The position numbers were made by a program, and so were the translations under genes. The notes beneath the pieces were generated by a model. That model saw nothing but the letters and a program-made list of their open reading frames with translations. It made no database searches and had not been told where the DNA came from. A stretch of 64,000 bases of DNA from an uncultured Saprospiraceae bacterium (GTDB taxonomy: Bacteria > Bacteroidota > Bacteroidia > Chitinophagales > Saprospiraceae). Location: contig CALSOU010000002.1 in NCBI GenBank assembly GCA_943788055.1, forward strand, positions 124,001-188,000, read 5' to 3'. Positions 46,073 through 55,471 of the stretch are shown piece by piece; position 1 is the stretch's first letter; each line of letters opens with the position of its first letter.

Positions 46073-47026
46073 GTGAGCCAAATCAATTACATAGACAAAA
46101 CTTTTATCAATCAAAATTCGGACTATCCAGAATTGATTGCCGAGCTTGAAACGGGATTCAGCAATAATAACTTACTAATACCTCCAAGGATTCATCAAAA
46201 CTACCCGCATAGAAGTGGTGGAGAGGACGCTACCCTGCTCATGATGCCCGCATGGAATAAAATGGGAAATTCCGGTGTTAAAATAGTTACAGTCAATCCA
46301 CAAAACCATTCCAAAAATCTCCCTTCGATCCAAGGAACATATGTATTTTTTGATTCAGAAACAGGTGTTCTCAAAGCTATTCTAGACGCAAAAGCATTGA
46401 CAGCAAAGCGGACTGCAGCGACTTCTGCCCTAGCCTCCTCGTATTTGTCTAAAATCGACTCAAGTTCGATGCTAATGATTGGGAATGGAGCCTTGGCACC
46501 AGAGTTAATTCGTGCACATATGGCGGTGCGTCCAATAAAGGATATTTTCCTTTGGGGTAGGAATCAACGCAAAAGTGCAGCAATCAAAGATCTACTAGCT
46601 GAAGAAGGCATTCATATCCAAACTATTGTCAAAATTGATAATTACATAGGCAGTGTAGATATAATTAGTTCAGCTACTTTGAGCCCTACCCCACTAATCT
46701 TCGGAAATATGCTTAATGTGGGTCAACATGTTGATCTAGTAGGTTCTTATAAACCCACAATGCGAGAATCGGACGACGAGCTCATGAGAAGGAGCAAAAT
46801 CTATGTTGATGCACTTGAAAGCGGCCTACGAGAAAGTGGTGACATATTTCTTCCACTTCAAGATGGTGTCATTTCAAAGTCAGATATTCTAGGAGATCTA
46901 TTCGGATTGTGTACGAAAAAAGTAAGTGGTCGTCGGGATAATACTGATATAACAACTTTCAAGTCAGTAGGACACGCTCTTGAGGATTTGATCGCAGCCG
47001 AATATTTCTATTCAAAATACACGTAA
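46073..47026 (+). CDS. Ornithine cyclodeaminase/mu-crystallin family protein, probable pyrroline-2-carboxylate reductase
   Basis: A 317-residue cytoplasmic NAD(P)-dependent enzyme. RTAATSALASSYL (about 112-124) and the Rossmann segment MLMIGNGALAPELIRAH followed by IFLWGRNQRK are family marks, as is the closing KSVGHALEDLIAAEY. The start is GTG. TATATTTG at 46060-46067 resembles a -7 box so close that the mRNA could be nearly leaderless. It is six bases before a proline-racemase-family dehydratase, and this pair is the known route T3LHyp to pyrroline-2-carboxylate to L-proline. The reductase (LhpI-like) role is therefore favoured over ornithine cyclodeaminase. Confidence 0.82.
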   Translation: MSQINYIDKTFINQNSDYPELIAELETGFSNNNLLIPPRIHQNYPHRSGGEDATLLMMPAWNKMGNSGVKIVTVNPQNHSKNLPSIQGTYVFFDSETGVLKAILDAKALTAKRTAATSALASSYLSKIDSSSMLMIGNGALAPELIRAHMAVRPIKDIFLWGRNQRKSAAIKDLLAEEGIHIQTIVKIDNYIGSVDIISSATLSPTPLIFGNMLNVGQHVDLVGSYKPTMRESDDELMRRSKIYVDALESGLRESGDIFLPLQDGVISKSDILGDLFGLCTKKVSGRRDNTDITTFKSVGHALEDLIAAEYFYSKYT

Positions 47027-47032
47027 TAGTTT

Positions 47033-48103
47033 ATGCCAAAAGAAACGTATAAGAAATTCAAGAAGTCGTTCAACAATGCATCGCTTTCAAAACGCTTTAG
47101 AAGGTACAAGACGATTGACATGCATACAGGTGGCGAACCGCTCAGAGTGATCATGGAAGGTTTACCAGAAATTAATGCCAACTCCGTCCTCGATTATAGG
47201 AGGATACTCAGAGACGAGCATGATCACGTTAGACAAGTGCTCATGTATGAACCTCGTGGTCATTCGGATATGTATGGGTGCATCCTTGTTCCTCCAAATG
47301 ATCACACAGGCGATTTTGGTATTGTCTTTCTTCACAATGAAGGATACTCCACGATGTGTGGACATGCAATCATCGCAATTTCAACCCTAGCCATAGAAAT
47401 GGAATGGGTGCAGGTGAAAGGTGATCAACATATTCTGAAGATAGATGCTCCTTGCGGCAGAATAACTTCTTATGTAAATATGAAAGATGAAATAGTTGAA
47501 AGTGTAACTTTTCATTGTGTCCCTAGTTTTGTTTTGAATGAGAATATTTGTTTGGAAGTACCAAAACTGGGTTCTGTAAAACTAGATATTGCCTATGGAG
47601 GCGCCTTCTACGCTTATATTCGTATGGAAGACCACGATTTCCCTTTTGGGCTTGACCAAAAAGACTGCAGTGCAATAATCGAAGCAGGTATGTCAATTAA
47701 GAAAACTGTGATCGAAAGCAATTTACTGATTGAACATCCCTATGAAACCGATTTGTCATTTCTGTACGGCACGATCTTCACACAAGTTTCACAAAAGGAA
47801 AATATAGATTCACGGAACGTATGTGTATTTGCTGATGGTGAAGTTGATCGGTGTCCGACCGGTTCGGGTGTTGCTGGTAGAATGGCGATTCATTATTTGA
47901 AAGATGGATTGGCTCAGGGCCAAAAAATGCGCATCGAAAGTATCACAGATTCCGTGTTTGAATGTTCTGTAATTGATACGATTGCTTACCACAAACATCA
48001 AGCTGTCATCCCAGCAATAACAGGAGCAGCTTACCTTACAGGAATACATGAATTTCTTATCGATGAACATGATCCCTTCCAAAAAGGATTCTTTCTTAGA
48101 TAG
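47033..48103 (+). CDS. Proline racemase family, probable trans-3-hydroxy-L-proline dehydratase
   Basis: A 356-residue cytoplasmic enzyme. The start TIDMHTGGEPLRVI and the first catalytic site GYSTMCGHAIIA (C109, H111) are those of the proline racemase family. At the second site the sequence is DRCPTGSGVAGR: the position of the second catalytic Cys of racemases and 4-hydroxyproline epimerases is Thr (T276). Cys-to-Thr at that site marks the trans-3-hydroxy-L-proline dehydratases. C274 is two residues away and not the catalytic position. The reductase for its product is encoded just upstream, which supports the call. Confidence 0.85.
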   Translation: MPKETYKKFKKSFNNASLSKRFRRYKTIDMHTGGEPLRVIMEGLPEINANSVLDYRRILRDEHDHVRQVLMYEPRGHSDMYGCILVPPNDHTGDFGIVFLHNEGYSTMCGHAIIAISTLAIEMEWVQVKGDQHILKIDAPCGRITSYVNMKDEIVESVTFHCVPSFVLNENICLEVPKLGSVKLDIAYGGAFYAYIRMEDHDFPFGLDQKDCSAIIEAGMSIKKTVIESNLLIEHPYETDLSFLYGTIFTQVSQKENIDSRNVCVFADGEVDRCPTGSGVAGRMAIHYLKDGLAQGQKMRIESITDSVFECSVIDTIAYHKHQAVIPAITGAAYLTGIHEFLIDEHDPFQKGFFLR

Positions 48104-48283
48104 CACAAGAGGTTCATCAAGAACTGAGTGTCCAAACAGATAGTCGTACTAAAAGTATCTTATCCCCACCGATTGTGAACAATTTATTTATATTCACATT
48201 TTTATATATATTTTACAAGTGAGACAATAACATTAATAATATACAATATATATAGATAATTGATTTACAAAGAGTAACAAATA

Positions 48284-50797
48284 ATGAAAGTAAGTAATAT
48301 AATCTCTATTTTTTTTATAAGCATTTTGATGAGTACATTAGCTTTCTCTCAAGCACCAGAGAAATGGACAAGCGCTGAAATTCAAGATCGAATTAAAAAG
48401 CTAAATTTCCTTGGAAGTGTACTATATGTTGCCGCACATCCTGACGATGAGAATACTAGACTAATTTCCTTTATGGCTAATGAGAAGAAAGCAGAAACTG
48501 CTTACCTCTCACTCACTAGAGGTGATGGTGGACAAAATCTAATAGGAACTGAGATAAGAGAATTATTGGGCGTACTTCGGACGCAAGAACTACTTGCCGC
48601 GAGGAGGATCGATGGTGGAAAGCAGTTTTTTACCAGAGCCAATGACTTCGGTTACAGTAAACACCCTGATGAAACATTTGAAATATGGAACAAAGAAGAA
48701 GTGCTTTCCGATGTAGTAATGACAATCCGTAAGTTTCAGCCAGACATAATAGTCAATAGATTTGATCATAGAAGTCCAGGCAGAACGCACGGTCACCATA
48801 CTGGTTCGGCGATGCTTGGATTAGAAGCCTTCGGTATGAGTGGTGATGCAGCTGTTTATCCAGAACATTTGGATGTTTACGAACCTCACCAACCTGAGCG
48901 TATATTCTTTAACACAAGCTGGTGGTTTTATGGAAGTAGAGAGAACTTTAAAAAAGCGGACAAAACTAATATGTATACTGCTGACATAGGTGTTTACTAT
49001 CCTCTAAAAGGTAAATCAAATACTGAAATAGCAGCAGAATCTAGATCAATGCATAAATGTCAAGGATTTGGATCTACAGGAAGTCGCGGTGAACAAAGCG
49101 AGTATCTAGAATTTTTGGATGGTTCAAAACCAACAGCGAAAGATGACGTTTTCTCGGGTATTAACACAAGTTGGACGCGCCTAAAAGGTGGGGCACCAAT
49201 TGGAGAATTAGTTTCCCTTGTCGAACGTACATTTGATCCTACAGCTCCTTATAATTCTGTGGATGTTTTAGTTGAAATTTATGACGAAATTAGCAAGTTA
49301 GAGGATAGCGTTTGGAAACAGCGAAAATTGGAAGAAACGAAGGAATTGATTCTAGCTTGTAGCGGATTCTATTTGGACGTACATACACGAGATAGATCGG
49401 CAACACCTGGTGACACCGTAGATATTGAGTTTGAAATTATAAATAGAAGTCCAGTAAACATGGAGCTCAAGGGGGTTGAAGCTAATCTTACCAATTTCAA
49501 CCCGACTTTCGATGTAAGTCTAGAGAATAACAATAACAATATCTTTCGATCAGAAGTAGTTGTGCCAAAGGACATGGAATACAGCACTTCATATTGGTTA
49601 AGAAAAGATGGGACATTAGGAATGTATGCGGTCGAGGACAAGTCACTTATTGGTGTACCTCAAACGCCCGATCCAATAGTCTTTGATTTTAATCTACATG
49701 TAAATAATATGAGCATTCTAGTTTCTAGACCACTTGTATTCAAAAAAAGAGATCCGGTCAAAGGTGAGGTATATGATCCTTTCGAGGTATTACCAGCAGG
49801 TTTTGCAGAGTCTAAAGATGAGACTGTAATTTTCAAACCTGGCCAAACCCGCACTATCCGAGTAGAAGTGACAGCTGGTAGGGATAATCTAAACGGAGTT
49901 CTAATACCCTGCGGTGATGAAAAATGGAAATTGAGCCCTGAGCGAATTCCCTTTGAGCTAGAATCAAAAAATGAAAAAGCGTATTTCGATGTTACGGTAA
50001 CTGCACCGGACAAACAAGACATTTCCAAAATGGCTTACATTGTTGAAATAGATGGCGAGTCATTTACTGACAAACTAGTGACGATTCAATATGACCATAT
50101 TCCAACTCAGCAGGTCGTTCAAGACAATAACTTCAATGCGATTTGCATTGACATTAAATCAGTTGGAAATAAGGTGGCGTATATTATGGGAGCGGGAGAC
50201 AAGATTCCTGATGCCTTGCGAGCGATAGGTTATCAGGTTGATGAATTGTCTGAAGCGGATATTCGCAGCGAAGTTCTAAATAAGTATCAATCTGTTATTG
50301 TAGGAATTCGAGCATACAATACAATCGACAATATGAAATTTCACCACAAAGTTTTGATGGACTTTGTAAAGCAAGGTGGAAATGTAGTAATACAGTATAA
50401 TACAAGTAGAGGGTTAAAGTCTGATGATTTGGGACCCTACCCTTTGAAGTTAAGCAGAGGGCGAGTAACTGACGAAACAGCACCTGTTAAAATTATTGCT
50501 CCCGATCATCCGATTGTAAATTACCCAAACAAAATTACATCAGCTGATTTTGATGGCTGGGTGCAAGAGCGTGGATTATATTTTCCAAGTGAGTGGGATG
50601 ATGCATATACGCCGATTCTGCAATCAAATGACCCTGGAGAAGAAGCTCTTTCGGGTGGGCTATTAGTAGCCAAATATGGAAATGGCCATTTTGTATATAC
50701 AGGATACTCTTTCTTTAGAGAACTTCCAGCTGGTGTTCCAGGAGCATATCGTCTTTTCGCTAATCTGATCTCGTATGGTCAACAAAACCGTCCATAA
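48284..50797 (+). CDS. Secreted PIG-L family deacetylase
   Basis: An 837-residue exported protein. Signal peptide to about residue 23 (LAFSQ). The PIG-L/LmbE domain starts with VAAHPDDEN (51-57, zinc ligands His and Asp-Asp) and GRTHGHHTGSA carries the later His ligands. About 550 residues follow: beta domains, probably carbohydrate- or protein-binding, and a C-terminal part resembling a GATase1-like fold (YIMGAGDKIPDALRAIGYQV). PIG-L enzymes remove acetyl from N-acetylglucosamine-type sugars. Being exported, it should act on external or periplasmic glycans. Its stop overlaps the next start by one base (TAATG). Confidence 0.85.
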   Translation: MKVSNIISIFFISILMSTLAFSQAPEKWTSAEIQDRIKKLNFLGSVLYVAAHPDDENTRLISFMANEKKAETAYLSLTRGDGGQNLIGTEIRELLGVLRTQELLAARRIDGGKQFFTRANDFGYSKHPDETFEIWNKEEVLSDVVMTIRKFQPDIIVNRFDHRSPGRTHGHHTGSAMLGLEAFGMSGDAAVYPEHLDVYEPHQPERIFFNTSWWFYGSRENFKKADKTNMYTADIGVYYPLKGKSNTEIAAESRSMHKCQGFGSTGSRGEQSEYLEFLDGSKPTAKDDVFSGINTSWTRLKGGAPIGELVSLVERTFDPTAPYNSVDVLVEIYDEISKLEDSVWKQRKLEETKELILACSGFYLDVHTRDRSATPGDTVDIEFEIINRSPVNMELKGVEANLTNFNPTFDVSLENNNNNIFRSEVVVPKDMEYSTSYWLRKDGTLGMYAVEDKSLIGVPQTPDPIVFDFNLHVNNMSILVSRPLVFKKRDPVKGEVYDPFEVLPAGFAESKDETVIFKPGQTRTIRVEVTAGRDNLNGVLIPCGDEKWKLSPERIPFELESKNEKAYFDVTVTAPDKQDISKMAYIVEIDGESFTDKLVTIQYDHIPTQQVVQDNNFNAICIDIKSVGNKVAYIMGAGDKIPDALRAIGYQVDELSEADIRSEVLNKYQSVIVGIRAYNTIDNMKFHHKVLMDFVKQGGNVVIQYNTSRGLKSDDLGPYPLKLSRGRVTDETAPVKIIAPDHPIVNYPNKITSADFDGWVQERGLYFPSEWDDAYTPILQSNDPGEEALSGGLLVAKYGNGHFVYTGYSFFRELPAGVPGAYRLFANLISYGQQNRP

Positions 50798-50913
50798 TGG
50801 AAAACGAAAAACCTCCAATTCTGGGTAACTGGCGGAATATGTATACCGCTGTTCTAATCATTCACTTATTAGTGATTCTTCTATTCACTTATATCACTTA
50901 TATCTATCGCTAA
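50797..50913 (+). CDS. 38-aa single-helix membrane protein in the PIG-L/symporter operon
   Basis: Too short for the ORF track. The ATG overlaps the PIG-L stop (TAATG) and its own TAA overlaps the symporter ATG, again as TAATG. The product starts MENEKPPILGNWRNMY and continues into one hydrophobic helix (TAVLIIHLLVILLFTYI). The GxW-N-x-Y start before the helix is a pattern I associate with small membrane proteins beside symporter or oxidase genes in Bacteroidota. The double coupling argues strongly that it is translated, perhaps as a symporter accessory subunit. Confidence 0.75.
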   Translation: MENEKPPILGNWRNMYTAVLIIHLLVILLFTYITYIYR

Positions 50914-52646
50914 TGCATCCTATTGATTGGATTATTCTTTTTGTGATTTTAGCCCTCATTGTAGGTTATGGCATCTACAAGACGCGTGATATCAATGGAT
51001 CAGAATCCTACTTCATCGGTAATCGTGACCTTAAATGGTGGACGATAGGTCTTTCTGTTATGGCTACTCAAGCTAGTGCAATTACCTTTCTATCAACACC
51101 AGGACAGGCTTTTGACGACGGAATGCGATTTGCTCAATTCTACATTGGTCTTCCGATAGCGATGGTCATCTTGTGTATATTCGTATTACCGCAATACTAC
51201 AGGACCAAGGTAGTTACCGCATATGAGTTTTTGGAAAAGCGCTTTGACGTGAAAACACGAACCTTAACTGCACTACTATTTCTTATTCAGCGAGGATTAG
51301 CTGCTGGATTGACAATATTTGCTCCATCAATCATTTTATCCAGTATTTTGGGATGGAACCTCCAACTTACAACCACAATAATCGGCGTACTCGTGATCTT
51401 GTATACTGTATCAGGTGGAGCGGTTGCCGTGTCTCAGACACAGAAACAGCAAATGATTGTCATTCTCAGTGGTATGTTTATAGCATTTTTGGTGATCGTT
51501 TACAAGTTACCCCCAGATATATCATTTTCAGACACGGTATCTGTTGCAGGTAAAATGGGTAAGCTTAATGTGATCGATTGGAATTTTGATTTATCCAATA
51601 AGTACAATGTTTGGTCCGGGATACTAGGTGGTACGTTTCTATTCTTGAGTTACTTTGGGACAGACCAATCACAAGTTCAAAGGTATTTATCAGGTAAGAG
51701 TCTAACGGAGAGTCGTCTAGGGCTTCTATTCAATGGTATTTTCAAAGTTCCTATGCAAATGAGTATTCTCTTTGTTGGGATTATGGTTTTCATGTTTTAT
51801 CAGTTTAATCCTGCACCACTGCACTTTAACAAAGCCAATGTGATTACCATTCAGGAATCTCCATTTGCTGCCGATTACGCTAGTCTTGAAACTGAACTAA
51901 GTGCAGTTCACGAAGCAAAGTCTACGGCTATATATGACCTCGTCGACGTATTACACAGTGATGATGAAAATTCGATCGCTGTCGAACAAGGCAAAATACA
52001 AAATCTGATGATTCAAGAGCGAGAACTTCGTTCTCGAGCTGAAGAAATCATTGAAACCTATAGTGAAACTGCGGAGGTAAAACTCGACACAGAGGATACC
52101 GACTATGTGTTCATCAATTTCGTGACGGAAAACCTTCCAATTGGACTAGTTGGACTTCTTCTAGCTGTTATTTTTGCAGCAGCTATGTCTTCTACTTCAG
52201 CAGAATTGAACGCACTTGCTACAACCACTGCCGTAGATATTTATAAAAGATTAATCAAGTCTGATGGAAATGATGCTCATTATCTGAAGACCGCAAAAAT
52301 TTTTACTGCACTTTGGGGTGGACTTGCACTGCTGTTTGCCAGCTATGCATCATTATTTGAGAATCTTATTGAGGCTGTCAACATCATTGGTTCACTATTC
52401 TATGGTGTAATTCTTGGAGTATTTGCAATAGCATTTTTCTTTAAATCAATCAGAGGTAATGCTGTCTTTATCGCCGCCATTATTTCTGAACTTGTAATAC
52501 TTGGACTCTTCGTTCTGAAAGGCTACGGATACATAGACCTAGCCTATTTATGGTTAAATGCCATTGGATGTCTTTTAGTCATCATAATAGCAAGTACATA
52601 TCAGTTTATTATACCTCAGCCTGAAAAGTTAGTTGAAAATGGATAG
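50913..52646 (+). CDS. Sodium:solute symporter (SSS family)
   Basis: A 577-residue inner-membrane transporter with about 13 helices. Family marks are YFIGNRDLKWWTIGLSVMATQASAITFLSTPG at the start and AAMSSTSAELNALATTTAVDIYKR after helix 8 (Na+ site region). An extracytoplasmic insert of about 100 residues (ESPFAADYASLETELSAVHEAK ... TDYVFINFV), rich in charged heptads, lies between helices 7 and 8. It imports a solute with Na+. Coupling to the PIG-L deacetylase suggests the deacetylated sugar or amino sugar is the cargo; this is inference. Confidence 0.9.
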   Translation: MHPIDWIILFVILALIVGYGIYKTRDINGSESYFIGNRDLKWWTIGLSVMATQASAITFLSTPGQAFDDGMRFAQFYIGLPIAMVILCIFVLPQYYRTKVVTAYEFLEKRFDVKTRTLTALLFLIQRGLAAGLTIFAPSIILSSILGWNLQLTTTIIGVLVILYTVSGGAVAVSQTQKQQMIVILSGMFIAFLVIVYKLPPDISFSDTVSVAGKMGKLNVIDWNFDLSNKYNVWSGILGGTFLFLSYFGTDQSQVQRYLSGKSLTESRLGLLFNGIFKVPMQMSILFVGIMVFMFYQFNPAPLHFNKANVITIQESPFAADYASLETELSAVHEAKSTAIYDLVDVLHSDDENSIAVEQGKIQNLMIQERELRSRAEEIIETYSETAEVKLDTEDTDYVFINFVTENLPIGLVGLLLAVIFAAAMSSTSAELNALATTTAVDIYKRLIKSDGNDAHYLKTAKIFTALWGGLALLFASYASLFENLIEAVNIIGSLFYGVILGVFAIAFFFKSIRGNAVFIAAIISELVILGLFVLKGYGYIDLAYLWLNAIGCLLVIIIASTYQFIIPQPEKLVENG

Positions 52647-53049
52647 CATATTATGGAACCTTTATACTTACGCGAGCATAGGATTGGTAGGATTAATATG
52701 GACGATACAGATGGTGCATTATCCAAGCTTTCGCTTTGTAGACGAGAAACAATGGGAGCGTTTCCATGGGTACCATACCTTTAGTATCAGTATTATTGTA
52801 ATGCCGCCTATGCTGGTAGAAATGGTTTTAAGTCTTTATTTCGCTTTCTTTCATCCAGGATGGATCACTTATACATGTTTAGCCATCGTGATTGCTATAT
52901 GGATCAATACATTCTTTCAGGCAGTTCCATTGCATAATAAATTGCAAAAGAAGATGGACTTTGCCATTATTAAGAAACTTGTTCAAGTTAATTGGATCAG
53001 GACCTTTTTATGGAGCATCAAGGCTGTGTTAGTGCTTATCGCCTTTTAA
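52639..53049 (+). CDS. Small integral membrane protein, 136 aa
   Basis: A four-helix inner-membrane protein read from the ATG at 52639, which overlaps the symporter stop by eight bases; the TTG start of the ORF track is less likely. The VHYPSFRFVDEKQWERFHGYHT segment with conserved His and Trp between helices 1 and 2 recurs in uncharacterised bacterial proteins I know only as hypothetical. It is the last gene of the PIG-L cluster. Its role is unknown. Confidence 0.75.
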   Translation: MDSILWNLYTYASIGLVGLIWTIQMVHYPSFRFVDEKQWERFHGYHTFSISIIVMPPMLVEMVLSLYFAFFHPGWITYTCLAIVIAIWINTFFQAVPLHNKLQKKMDFAIIKKLVQVNWIRTFLWSIKAVLVLIAF

Positions 53050-53161
53050 GTACCATCATCACTGCTAGAAACTACCTTAGTACCTTGACCAAAAAGTGTG
53101 AAACCAAACAAAAAAGAAAAGGATGCAACAGGAAATCTTTGACATGCTCATTCCCAAAAAT

Positions 53162-53193
53162 AAAAAAACCGACTGGGATCTCACTCCAGTCGG
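53162..53193 (-). terminator. Terminator of the 166-aa secreted gene
   Basis: CCGACTGG (53169-53176) pairs with CCAGTCGG (53186-53193). On the minus strand the stem is followed by TTTTTTTATTTTTG, a classical terminator 30 bases past the stop of 53222-53722. Confidence 0.85.
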
Positions 53194-53221
53194 CTATCGT
53201 TACTCGTGATATTTTAAGACC

Positions 53222-53722
53222 TTAGTCGAAAAAGCCTTTATCACACGTTCCAATAAAACTCAATCTATCTTCATAACTAAAAAAATAGTTGTTATTACTT
53301 ATATCATATTGCATAGGAGGAGCACCATTCGGTGTCGTCATCTTTTCGTTTACAAAATAATCGAAAGCAATCTCGTTAAAACACTCTTCAAAAACACTAT
53401 CGAAAGTGATAAGTGTTGCCATTTTAGAAGTAGGAGTGTTTAGAATATTTCCTGAAAAATTCCCGGCAAAATATACACCATTTTCGGTGTAGTCGAAAGA
53501 GCTTGAATTGGTCTCAAAGACCAATCTTTTGGAAAGATTATCAACACAGAAGGCATCATTAACCGCTTCAGTAACTGAAGTATTTCCGTAAATACTTGAA
53601 TGTACCCGAAGATCGTACATTGAAGATCTTTGCGTTCCAATATCTGCAGAGCATTGACACTGTCCATGATATATATGAAGTGTATATATCGAAATTAAAG
53701 TTGAAGACAATAAAGACTTCAT
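53222..53722 (-). CDS. Secreted hypothetical protein, 166 aa
   Basis: An exported protein with a signal peptide ending near YHGQC and seven or more cysteines in the mature part, so probably disulfide-bonded and periplasmic or secreted. The body is beta-rich with several NxS/T and aromatic runs (YFAGNFSGN, NNNYFFSYED). No family is recognised. It is transcribed alone from a start preceded by TACATTTAC and ends at a good terminator. Confidence 0.7.
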   Translation of the reverse strand: MKSLLSSTLISIYTLHIYHGQCQCSADIGTQRSSMYDLRVHSSIYGNTSVTEAVNDAFCVDNLSKRLVFETNSSSFDYTENGVYFAGNFSGNILNTPTSKMATLITFDSVFEECFNEIAFDYFVNEKMTTPNGAPPMQYDISNNNYFFSYEDRLSFIGTCDKGFFD

Positions 53723-54065
53723 GTAAATGTAGTTTTCTAGTTTGATTATAGTTCTACATCCATTCGCAAGTCAAAAGCAGATAAATCGATAGCTAACTTT
53801 CAATTACGACCTAATTCTATGAATTATACCAATTTTTAAAATCTAAAAATAATAGCCGGCAACTGACTAATTATCAGCAAATTAAAAGTCTTGGTATACG
53901 TTGGTTTAACATTCTGCTTGTAAATATATAATTATATTTAATATGTAGTACATATTAAATAAATATTTTATATATTTTTTGTCAAATAGTATTATTACTC
54001 ATGTTGTACAGTAATACTAGAATCAAAACAGAATATCAATTAGTCATTTATTTTATACTATGCAC
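53723..54065. other. Very AT-rich intergenic region
   Basis: About 340 bases without ORF between two minus-strand genes, with TATATAATTATATTTAATATG-like tracts around 53920-53990. No hairpin other than the terminator that follows. It likely contains the promoter of the secreted 166-aa gene. Confidence 0.4.
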
Positions 54066-54103
54066 AAAAAAAGGGACCCTTCGTTTGAAGACTCCCTTTT
54101 TTT
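54066..54103 (-). terminator. Terminator of the DUF2911 gene
   Basis: AAAAAAGGGA and TCCCTTTTTT pair around an inner CTTC-gttt-GAAG stem. It has T-runs on both strands, so it can act in either direction; it follows the DUF2911 stop by about 20 bases. Confidence 0.85.
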
Positions 54104-54121
54104 AAATAAACAATAATTTGC

Positions 54122-54970
54122 CTATTTCATTTTCTTCCATTCTGCAATGGACTTCTCATTCATTCTTATATAAGCATCATAATTCGCTGCTTTAGCAAGC
54201 TCTAAAGATCTCTCAGCTGCCTTAATTGCTTCTTCGTAGTTATCCATTTCTGCAAGAATCAAAGCCTTTCTTCTCACTGTCCAAAACTTTTCATAGTCCA
54301 TAGAGATTGCCTTATTAACATACTCTAGCGCAGTTGCCAAATTTTCTTTTTCATCAAGATAAAAACCAGCAGCATCGTAGTAGTCGCGATTACTTGGACC
54401 GGCCATTACCTTGTCAATACTCTTTTGTACAATTTCCTTTGTTGGTACAACGATTGGAAATGAAACCATCGTGTTTTCCCATACTAATTGAAAATCAGCA
54501 CTATTGTTGGTAATGCTTCCAATGTTCAACATCATAGTTTCCATCGTAATTGGCAATTTCATTGACTTAGCCATTACTTTAGCTGCTACTTTCGTATCAT
54601 CCCATGCTCCTGGAGTTCCGTTGTTGTTTGTATCAGTATAGAAATAAACTTCCCACTCATTAGCCATTGGCTTTGTAAACAATGCATATGTACCAGCCTT
54701 AAGATCTTCACCACCTACTGTTACGTCCGTAGAGAACTCTATAGTAGTATTTCTGTTAGCACCAGTTCTCCATAAAGTATTTATCGGAACAAGATCTCCA
54801 AAAATAGTACGACCTTTCATTGAAGGACGAGAATATTTAATAATTACATCCGTCAAACCAACTTGTTGTTCTAACTCAGCGCTAGGGCTTGGTTGTGGAG
54901 TGTTTAGTTGAGCAGTCATGCTTCCCGTTCCTAAGAAAGCAACGATTAGTGTTAGTATAAAACTTCTCAT
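54122..54970 (-). CDS. DUF2911 domain protein with TPR-like tail
   Basis: A 282-residue exported protein. Signal peptide to about residue 20 (GSMTAQ). Residues 25-170 are a DUF2911 domain: SPSAELEQQVGLTDVIIKYSRPSMKGRTIFG, WRTGANRNTTIEFS and LKAGTYALFTKP. The C-terminal 100 residues are helical repeats (NLATALEYVNKAISMDYEKFW, NYEEAIKAAERSLELAK), like a TPR pair. DUF2911 proteins are abundant, secreted and of unknown function in Bacteroidota. Monocistronic with its own terminator. Confidence 0.9.
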   Translation of the reverse strand: MRSFILTLIVAFLGTGSMTAQLNTPQPSPSAELEQQVGLTDVIIKYSRPSMKGRTIFGDLVPINTLWRTGANRNTTIEFSTDVTVGGEDLKAGTYALFTKPMANEWEVYFYTDTNNNGTPGAWDDTKVAAKVMAKSMKLPITMETMMLNIGSITNNSADFQLVWENTMVSFPIVVPTKEIVQKSIDKVMAGPSNRDYYDAAGFYLDEKENLATALEYVNKAISMDYEKFWTVRRKALILAEMDNYEEAIKAAERSLELAKAANYDAYIRMNEKSIAEWKKMK

Positions 54971-55372
54971 TGAGTAATTGTTTGGTTAATAAATAAATCT
55001 AAATATTTTATGGCACGACCTAGAAAATTGAGGGTCAAACCGAAAAACTAAACGGCTTTATGGTTGATATGTTTAAAATATACGAGGGTATTATTCCTGT
55101 GAGAGAATTTCTAACTACCCTTTTTACTTAGCTATCCTTTGTAGCATTCCCATCATCAGAAATCAAACACTAAAGTTTTTTTACAAGTGTTAAAAACCAC
55201 AAATATAGTCTATATCTTGGTGCTAATAATACATCGTTTTTATCAACGTCACCAACAAACTCTTTTCAAAAGTCATAGTTGTACTGTACTAAAGATAAAT
55301 TTCAGTTTTCACTTGTAATGAGCGTATAAGAATACTCAATTCCAGAGATTCCCTTCCGTCCCTCCCCAACAC
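54971..55372. other. Intergenic region, no supported gene
   Basis: About 400 AT-rich bases between minus-strand genes. No ORF of note; the only hairpin is the terminator at its end. It should hold the DUF2911 promoter. Confidence 0.4.
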
Positions 55373-55408
55373 AAAAAAACCCGTCTAAAATCTAACGATT
55401 CTAGACGG
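55373..55408 (-). terminator. Terminator of the giant surface-protein gene
   Basis: CCGTCTA..AATC-taac-GATT..TAGACGG forms a stem with one mismatch, and on the minus strand is followed by GTTTTTTTGTG. It lies 60 bases past the stop. Confidence 0.85.
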
Positions 55409-55471
55409 ATCCCAAACAGTTTTTAAGTTTTCAAACTTACTACCAACTCCTGGTTGTAGTTTGTTTTATTA

